Shown here piece by piece: positions 4,110-8,139 of a stretch of DNA of 8,139 nt. Position 1 is the first letter of the stretch, and each line of letters opens with the position of its first letter. The notes beneath the pieces were generated by a model. It worked only from the letters and a program-made list of their open reading frames with translations. It made no database searches and was not told the DNA's origin. The stretch is from Candidatus Moraniibacteriota bacterium (GTDB lineage Bacteria; Patescibacteriota; Minisyncoccia; Moranbacterales; UBA2206): contig DAIEIZ010000043.1 of NCBI GenBank assembly GCA_027351145.1, forward strand, positions 1 through 8,139, read 5' to 3'. Made by a program: the position numbers and the translations under genes.

Positions 4110-5873
4110 TGAACCCTTGCCCTCTCCTTCCGACTCCGCCCAAGTCCGTCCGCCGTGGGCTTCAATGGTCAATTTCACCAAATACAGTCCCAGTCCGGTG
4201 CCATTAGCATTGAGCTTGGCAGCATCTTTGCGAGAAAACTTAGCAAATAGTTGAGCAATGTTCTCCTTGGAAATTCCACTGCCCGTGTCGGATACGGTCA
4301 CGCGAACAACTTGACCGGCAATCGCTTTTTTCTCTTGATCTTCCAGGCTTTGCGGTTTGTAGTTGGAAGAAGACGCCAGTTCGACTTTCAGTTCAATCTT
4401 CCCCGCTGGTGTATATTTTACCGCATTATCTACAAAATTGAAAATGGCCTCAAAAATTTTGCTTTTATCTAAAACTAATTCCGGCAAAACCGTTTTCGGT
4501 TTGGCATATTCGAGCACCAGATTCTTTTCTTTGGCGGTCGGCTCCACATTGACATAGACGCCTTGGCAGATATCTTCCATCTTTTCCTTGGTGAAGTTCA
4601 ATTCCATTTTTCCCGACTCCATGCGAGTAACGGCCATCAAATCTTCTGTCAGGTGAATCTGCCTGTCATTGGCGGCATTGATATTTTTCAAAACCTTAAT
4701 CTGATTTTCCGGAATTTCTCCATAGGAACCTTCCAAAAGCATTGCGAGGTAATCCTTGATCGGTGTTGGCGCATGCAATAATTGATGATTGACTAAGCCG
4801 ATAAATTCCGTCTTGGCAGTGTCCAGTTGCTTCAACTTATCATTGGCAATCGCCAAGGAATCGGCCATTTTCTGCAATTGCTCTTTGCGTTCACTGATTT
4901 CCTTGTTCGCGACTTCCAGAGCCTCTTTTCTTTTGCTGATTTCCCTATTAGCACTACTTAATTTTACATTTTTTTGATCAATCTTTTTATTGGCAACTTC
5001 CAGCTCTTCTTTCCGTTTGACTTCTTTTTTGACCGAACGAATTAGCATCCAGCCAAAAACAATCGCTATCAGTAAAGTAAACGCGGTAAGAATTTTATTA
5101 ATAGTAGTTACAATAAAGGCAAACTGCGATGCAATAAGAATTATCAAAGCAACAACCAACGCTTGAGTGGCAATAAGCTTTGCATTTAAAAATTGATGCT
5201 TAACGATGGCATAAGAAATGGAAACAATCAGCCAGATAATTCCTATCGGCGCTAGGAGAGAAGCGTTCGGAAAACCAAAAATTTGCAATATTACATTTAT
5301 TATCAGAACCCATGTGACAGAAAAACTAAATCCATAAAGAATAATCTTTAGCTGTTTTTTTGCTTCATTATTTTTAGTTTTGAATTTTTTAAAAAATATA
5401 ACCAACGCCCCAGCCGTATAAAATATTATTACTGCCGCGAATAGCCAATAAAGTGGTCCTGCTATAGTTTCGCATTCAGGGGGATCAGTTAAGCCCTGGA
5501 CATTATATTTCGTAGCTGAAAATATAATAAACGGCAACATGGGCAATAGGAATAAATAAAGATTTCTTTTCGAAATTGTTGATTTGTTTTCCAAGTCATC
5601 AGAGAAAAAATACACAAAAATAAAAAAAATAGCTGGAATAAATCCCCCTATCGCTGAAAGTTTATCATATAACAAAACAGAATCAAAATCGGTACTACTG
5701 AAATTTAACATATTAAATAACATCCATAGTGCAATGATAATTGAAAAAATAAAAAATAACCTATTGGTTATTTTCTTGTAATTATTATAAAAAATAAAAA
5801 AACCCAATAAAACAGTAGTTGCGATTGCAGGTATATATAGATAATTCAGAAGAAATGGTGGCGTGCTACACAT
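4041..5873 (-). CDS. Membrane sensor histidine kinase, 7TM-type N-terminus, degenerate H-box
   Basis: A 610-residue kinase that heads the signalling operon. Residues 9-278 hold about nine hydrophobic helices resembling the multi-helix histidine-kinase sensor region, with the typical segment YAIVKHQFLNAKLI (221-234). A coiled coil of 14-residue repeats follows (about 285-350). The HisKA helix keeps its His at 363, but the box reads NHQLLHAPTPIK where HQLRTPLTAIK is expected, so Arg-Thr-Pro is lost, including the Thr needed for phosphatase activity. The ATP domain is intact: N-box Asn483 (VDNAVKYTP), G1 DTGSG (529-533), F-box LFAKFSR, G2 GTGLGL (558-563). About 25 extra residues (498-522) sit before G1. 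No extracytoplasmic sensor domain is seen, so the stimulus is probably within the membrane or unknown. No Shine-Dalgarno precedes the ATG at 5873, but a promoter-like sequence does. Kinase identity is secure; activity is doubtful. Confidence 0.94.
   Translation of the reverse strand: MCSTPPFLLNYLYIPAIATTVLLGFFIFYNNYKKITNRLFFIFSIIIALWMLFNMLNFSSTDFDSVLLYDKLSAIGGFIPAIFFIFVYFFSDDLENKSTISKRNLYLFLLPMLPFIIFSATKYNVQGLTDPPECETIAGPLYWLFAAVIIFYTAGALVIFFKKFKTKNNEAKKQLKIILYGFSFSVTWVLIINVILQIFGFPNASLLAPIGIIWLIVSISYAIVKHQFLNAKLIATQALVVALIILIASQFAFIVTTINKILTAFTLLIAIVFGWMLIRSVKKEVKRKEELEVANKKIDQKNVKLSSANREISKRKEALEVANKEISERKEQLQKMADSLAIANDKLKQLDTAKTEFIGLVNHQLLHAPTPIKDYLAMLLEGSYGEIPENQIKVLKNINAANDRQIHLTEDLMAVTRMESGKMELNFTKEKMEDICQGVYVNVEPTAKEKNLVLEYAKPKTVLPELVLDKSKIFEAIFNFVDNAVKYTPAGKIELKVELASSSNYKPQSLEDQEKKAIAGQVVRVTVSDTGSGISKENIAQLFAKFSRKDAAKLNANGTGLGLYLVKLTIEAHGGRTWAESEGEGKGSQFIIELPVKTPEEILERMADKK
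4839..5006 (-). repeat. 14-residue tandem repeats in the kinase coiled-coil linker
   Basis: Four units of 14 residues (290-303, 304-317, 318-331, 332-345) and a partial fifth share the pattern xLxxANxxIxxxxx. Units 1 and 3 are nearly alike (ELEVANKKI and ALEVANKEI). Each unit is two heptads, so gain or loss keeps the register of the signalling helix. The DNA of the units has diverged, so this is not a recent slippage tract. Confidence 0.8.
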
Positions 5874-5904
5874 AAGCGATATTGCTTTTTTATTTCTTGT
5901 TTAA

Positions 5905-5932
5905 AATATAGCACATAATTTAAAAATAGCAA
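5905..5932 (-). promoter_or_regulatory. Candidate promoter of the signalling operon
   Basis: On the minus strand, TTGCTA (5927-5932), a 16-bp spacer, and TATATT (5905-5910) preceded by TGC, forming an extended -10. Transcription would start near 5898 and leave about 25 nt before the kinase ATG, with no Shine-Dalgarno in it. The region is very A/T-rich, so chance matches are likely. Confidence 0.5.
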
Positions 5933-5949
5933 AAAGAAGAAAAATAAAA

Positions 5950-5980
5950 CTCCTCATTCACATGATTCTGCGATGAGGAG
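5950..5980 (-). terminator. Rho-independent terminator of the beta-barrel operon
   Basis: CTCCTCAT (minus strand, 5980-5973) pairs perfectly with ATGAGGAG (5957-5950); three more pairs are possible inside across one bulged base. The hairpin is followed at once by TTTTATTTTTCTTCTTTTT. It lies about 40 nt after the stop codon at 6019 and just before the signalling operon promoter, so it separates the two units. Confidence 0.85.
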
Positions 5981-6018
5981 CTCTAGTTGTTAAGAAGGAT
6001 ACATACCCTTTATCGATT

Positions 6019-6762
6019 TTACCAAACAGCTAAATTTATTCCACCAATAACTCTCAATCCAGTTTCGGCAATTCCCCCGAAGTCTTGCTGAAAGGTTATC
6101 AGCGGAGACACCTCCAATCCGTAGATTTTAATCGGAGTTGAGATTGTGCACCTGGCGAAGCTAACAAACATTGGGTCGGTATCATAGATACCACTATTTC
6201 CACCTGCTTCTAGCTTCAACGCAATCAACCATTCTCCGATTTTGAGGAAATCTTCTTTCTCGGCGCCGATTTTCCACACAAAACCACCGCTACCAATGAA
6301 TTCTTCATGAAGAGAAAGCATCTTTTCAAGATACGCAAATGGCACAAAACCGCATACTTCTTGAAATCTGGCACCGGCATAGGCCCCGACAGAATCCCCC
6401 TCCATATTACTCAGCGTGTCCACGTTATAGTACACAACGCCAAGGTCAAACGTAATGCCCTTGAGCTTGAATGACTCACCGAAATACACATCAACCTCGT
6501 CAAAACCTTTCTCGGAAATATAACTGAGGGCTACAAAATACAGCCCTGATGGATTGTGTGTCAGTAAAAAGCCAGCTGTTGTCATCAGGCCATTAGTATA
6601 TTCGCCTGTATTTTCGTTGATATAGGAAGAAAAAACTCCTAATTCTACAGAAGCTGAAAAAGTTTTATCTTTTTTTTCTTCAGCTACTTCCTCGGCCATT
6701 GCTGCGGCCGAACTGAAGAAAACCATAGACAATAGAATCAAAGCTGTGTATATTATTTTCAC
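6019..6762 (-). CDS. Secreted beta-barrel-like outer-membrane protein (TorF-like porin?)
   Basis: A 247-residue exported protein. The start is the GTG at 6762, set by AAAGGAG 6 nt upstream; it opens a clean signal peptide (MKIIYTALILLSMVFFSS...) with likely cleavage after AMA at residue 23. The mature part is rich in alternating polar and hydrophobic strands and ends in GGINLAVW, with the C-terminal aromatic residue typical of outer-membrane barrels. The order of SGLYFVALSYIS (72-83), DEVDVYFGE (88-96) and GITFDLGVVYYN (102-113) resembles the TorF family of putative porins, but this is recalled from pattern and not tested. Tracts of charged residues (EEVAEEKKDK) follow the cleavage site. The gene starts 14 nt after the acetyltransferase stop and is the last gene before a terminator. 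Its role may be channel or structural; no substrate is evident. Confidence 0.82.
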   Translation of the reverse strand: MKIIYTALILLSMVFFSSAAAMAEEVAEEKKDKTFSASVELGVFSSYINENTGEYTNGLMTTAGFLLTHNPSGLYFVALSYISEKGFDEVDVYFGESFKLKGITFDLGVVYYNVDTLSNMEGDSVGAYAGARFQEVCGFVPFAYLEKMLSLHEEFIGSGGFVWKIGAEKEDFLKIGEWLIALKLEAGGNSGIYDTDPMFVSFARCTISTPIKIYGLEVSPLITFQQDFGGIAETGLRVIGGINLAVW

Positions 6763-6768
6763 TTCATT

Positions 6769-6775
6769 CTCCTTT
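6769..6775 (-). promoter_or_regulatory. Ribosome binding site deciding a GTG start
   Basis: AAAGGAG on the minus strand lies 6 nt before the GTG at 6762. The alternative in-frame TTG at 6789 would add MCAVRKENE ahead of the signal peptide and overlap the upstream gene, so the GTG is preferred. Confidence 0.8.
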
Positions 6776-6776
6776 C

Positions 6777-7283
6777 TTACAGCACACAAGTCCCTTCTAA
6801 ATAATCGAAGGGCTCGTTGTTGCAGTCTCGGTATTTTTCTATTCTTCTTACCGTATAAATCTTAAAGCTTTTTTGCACTCTTTCGCTCAGCCCATTAATT
6901 ATTCTGCAATGAAAAGAAAAGTCGCAAACGTTTCTCATGTTCGCTTCTTTGATCATTTCAATAATCAATTGCATCCCCAAGGCTTTTCCTGCATCATCCA
7001 CATTGACATGGTCAACGTAGAACATGGGAATGTCGCTCAGCTTCAAGAGAGGGTCCAATTCCAGATATTCAGGAACGATGTCGTTATGCGGTCTCGCCAG
7101 AATATACCCTGAAATCCGACCATCATCGTTTTGATAGATAATGTTAATATTTTTTGGATTCAGGAACTGATATTCATAATACTCAACATCTGAATCCTGC
7201 CACGTTCCACTTCTTTTCCCAAGATCAATAATTTGAGCAACAATCTCCGGCCTGAAATCAGCCGGTTTTAATATCTTGAACAT
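6777..7283 (-). CDS. GNAT-family N-acetyltransferase-like protein
   Basis: A cytoplasmic protein of 168 residues with the overall pattern of a GNAT acyl-CoA transferase. The strand GRISGYILARP (55-65) fits the central sheet, FYVDHVNV (88-95) fits beta-4, and the following AGKALGMQLI (98-107) fits the acetyl-CoA pyrophosphate loop (usually RGKGIGxxLI) with Ala in place of the Arg and of one Gly. DFSFHCRIINGLSERVQKSF (starting at 121) fits beta-5 and the next helix, with Asn130 near the usual Asn. The substrate is not evident; small-molecule amines or protein N-termini are options. The ATG at 7283 is preceded by AGGAGG at 6-nt spacing, which overlaps the stop codon of the membrane-protein gene upstream, so they are translationally linked. 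Divergence of the binding loop leaves some doubt about catalysis. Confidence 0.75.
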   Translation of the reverse strand: MFKILKPADFRPEIVAQIIDLGKRSGTWQDSDVEYYEYQFLNPKNINIIYQNDDGRISGYILARPHNDIVPEYLELDPLLKLSDIPMFYVDHVNVDDAGKALGMQLIIEMIKEANMRNVCDFSFHCRIINGLSERVQKSFKIYTVRRIEKYRDCNNEPFDYLEGTCVL

Positions 7284-7294
7284 ATCGTATCCTC

Positions 7295-7768
7295 CTATAG
7301 ATAATTCAGTAGTAGTTCAAAAAAGCAAACAAGCAAACTGATTCCTCCACCAAAGACGGCGGTACAAAAAACACTGCCGAGAGCAATAATCTTGAAAACT
7401 TCCCAAGGTTGCTTTTCGGAGTTTTTGCGAAAAAACAGATAACTGGCGATTGGGCTCGGCCAGATTGAGAGAGTGACAAAAGTCAGTTTCTTACTATTCC
7501 TGATAATTTTTTTCACTTTCAGGAATCTGCCTGTATTATTTTCAATCCAATTCTTGCCAAGTTCCAAAAAAAGCACGTCTTCCTTGAGAAAGTCATATAG
7601 ATAGACTCCCAAAAAGTTGACTAAAAGGATTGATGGGTAGAGTGGAACAAATACAGCAAAGCCGAATTTAATTCCCAGCCATGGCAGATAAAACAGATCA
7701 AATACATAATAGATCGCCGTTGCTAGTGCATAGGCGAAAGTAAACTTTACAGCTTTTTTAGTTTTCAT
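7295..7768 (-). CDS. Small polytopic membrane protein of unknown function
   Basis: I do not recognise this 157-residue protein. It has about four hydrophobic segments (7-26, 36-58, 94-113, 124-154) joined by a basic, cytoplasmic-looking loop at 72-94 with eight Lys or Arg. Features that might be conserved are FVPLYPSILLVNFLGVYLYDFL (starting at 40), SIWPSPIASYLF (101-112) and a Gly-rich turn in the last helix (FGGGIS, 139-144). There is no signal peptide separate from the first helix. The ATG at 7768 has a strong GGAGGG 3 nt upstream. It is the first gene of a three-gene operon with the acetyltransferase, 11 nt downstream, and the barrel protein. A role as a membrane partner of the acetyltransferase is possible but not shown. 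Confidence 0.85.
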   Translation of the reverse strand: MKTKKAVKFTFAYALATAIYYVFDLFYLPWLGIKFGFAVFVPLYPSILLVNFLGVYLYDFLKEDVLFLELGKNWIENNTGRFLKVKKIIRNSKKLTFVTLSIWPSPIASYLFFRKNSEKQPWEVFKIIALGSVFCTAVFGGGISLLVCFFELLLNYL

Positions 7769-7792
7769 GCTCCCTCCTATGCGTTGAATTTG

Positions 7793-7831
7793 AGAAACAG
7801 ACCATTTCTGTTTCTGCTATGCTATTGTCAA
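7793..7831 (-). promoter_or_regulatory. Candidate promoter -35 box with an overlapping 9-bp palindrome
   Basis: A consensus TTGACA lies at 7826-7831 on the minus strand. Downstream, AGAAACAGA and TCTGTTTCT (7793-7801 and 7807-7815) form a perfect 9-bp inverted repeat with a 5-bp spacer, covering the place where a -10 box is expected. The best -10 at 16-17 bp spacing is poor (AGAAAT or GAAATG), so the promoter may need an activator bound at the palindrome, or the palindrome may be a leader or terminator hairpin for the upstream gene. No T-tract follows it. Confidence 0.45.
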
Positions 7832-7840
7832 AAAACAACT

Positions 7841-8139
7841 CTAAACAGTAGCATATTTTTCCTTCATTGTCAAACGAACCGGCGATCGATAGGCGCGAAA
7901 TCCCCTTAGTAGAGACTTTTTCGCGATTTTTTCGATAAAAAGAAAAGCGCCTTTTTCCCCGAAACTGGGGATAAAGACATCTGAGCGCGACACACGAGAA
8001 AAATGTTTTTTGGCAATTCCTTCCACAATTTTGATCATATTCAAATAATAGCCATTAGTTTCCGAGGCGCCGGCTTGGATACTCATCCAACCATTTTTTT
8101 GGAGCACCTTTGAGGATATGGCAATCAACTCTTCATAGA
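7841..8139 (-). CDS. Spermidine-synthase-like protein (C-terminal fragment, cut by window edge)
   Basis: Only the last 98 or so codons are present; the frame stays open to the right edge, reading YEELIAISSKVLQKNGWMSI from 8137, so the in-frame TTG at 8128 is not a real start. The segment fits the end of a Rossmann-fold aminopropyltransferase: EELIAISSKVLQKNGWMSIQAG resembles the helix and strand FYEELxxxLKPGGxxxxQ that follows the catalytic region, and VFIPSFGEKGAFLFIEK resembles the xxVPSFxxxWGF strands. The reaction would be transfer of an aminopropyl group from decarboxylated S-adenosylmethionine to putrescine, but the active-site Asp residues are outside the window, so a methyltransferase-like relative is possible. 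It ends 72 nt before the membrane-protein gene. The tail (RGFRAYRSPVRLTMKEKYATV) is basic. Confidence 0.6.
   Translation of the reverse strand, partial: YEELIAISSKVLQKNGWMSIQAGASETNGYYLNMIKIVEGIAKKHFSRVSRSDVFIPSFGEKGAFLFIEKIAKKSLLRGFRAYRSPVRLTMKEKYATV

Noticed and set aside
6763..6789. N-terminal extension of the barrel protein from the TTG at 6789
   Set aside because: It would put nine polar residues before the signal peptide and overlap the acetyltransferase gene, whereas a GTG with a good ribosome site lies at 6762.
7841..8128. A complete 95-residue gene starting at the TTG at 8128
   Set aside because: The frame continues upstream to the window edge with matching family sequence (YEEL), so it is the end of a longer gene.
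1..8139. CRISPR arrays, tRNA or rRNA genes, phage or integrase genes
   Set aside because: I found no regularly spaced repeats, cloverleaf-like segments, rRNA signatures or recombinase motifs on either strand.

Overview
All credible genes in this window lie on the minus strand and fall into three blocks separated by terminator-like hairpins and candidate promoters. Reading with transcription (right to left): (A) 8139-6019 holds the 3' end of a spermidine-synthase-like gene, then a small polytopic membrane protein, a GNAT-type acetyltransferase and a secreted beta-barrel-like protein, the last three packed as one operon that ends in a hairpin plus T-tract. (B) 5873-2111 is a signalling operon of five tightly packed genes: a membrane histidine kinase, a receiver whose phospho-acceptor Asp is replaced by Ser, a sensorless soluble histidine kinase, a second divergent receiver, and a canonical stand-alone receiver. 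(C) 1860-1 is a NitT/TauT-type ABC importer operon in the order binding protein, permease, ATPase, with the ATPase cut by the window edge.

The host is probably a diderm bacterium, because block A encodes a Sec-exported protein that looks like an outer-membrane barrel ending in Trp, and block C encodes a soluble exported binding protein without a lipobox. The kinases of block B, with an H-box of the form SHQLRTPLTxxKGYxSMLLEGSYG (seen in the soluble one) and an N-terminal multi-helix sensor, remind me of kinases common in Patescibacteria and other uncultured lineages. Translation signals split the same way: all six assessable genes in A and C have a strong Shine-Dalgarno sequence, while none of the five genes in B has a convincing one. 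Block B may therefore have a different origin from its flanks, or the contig may be chimeric. I cannot assign a phylum.

The most interesting system is block B. The two kinases are paralogues with nearly identical C-terminal tails, and they carry opposite lesions. The membrane kinase has a sound ATP-binding domain but has lost the RTP part of its H-box; the soluble kinase has a textbook H-box but a damaged G2 box and no sensor. Beside them are three single-domain receivers with no output domain: one canonical, one lacking the phosphorylated Asp, one lacking the switch Thr/Ser and half the acidic pocket. This looks like a duplicated and sub-functionalised phosphorelay in which the kinases may work as a complementary pair. 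That is inference from sequence.

In block C the permease lacks the usual first transmembrane helix and the conserved Gly of its EAA loop, and a GC-rich imperfect palindrome sits between the binding-protein and permease genes. A good sigma-70-like promoter (TTGACA, 17 bp, AATAGT) with two associated palindromes precedes block C.
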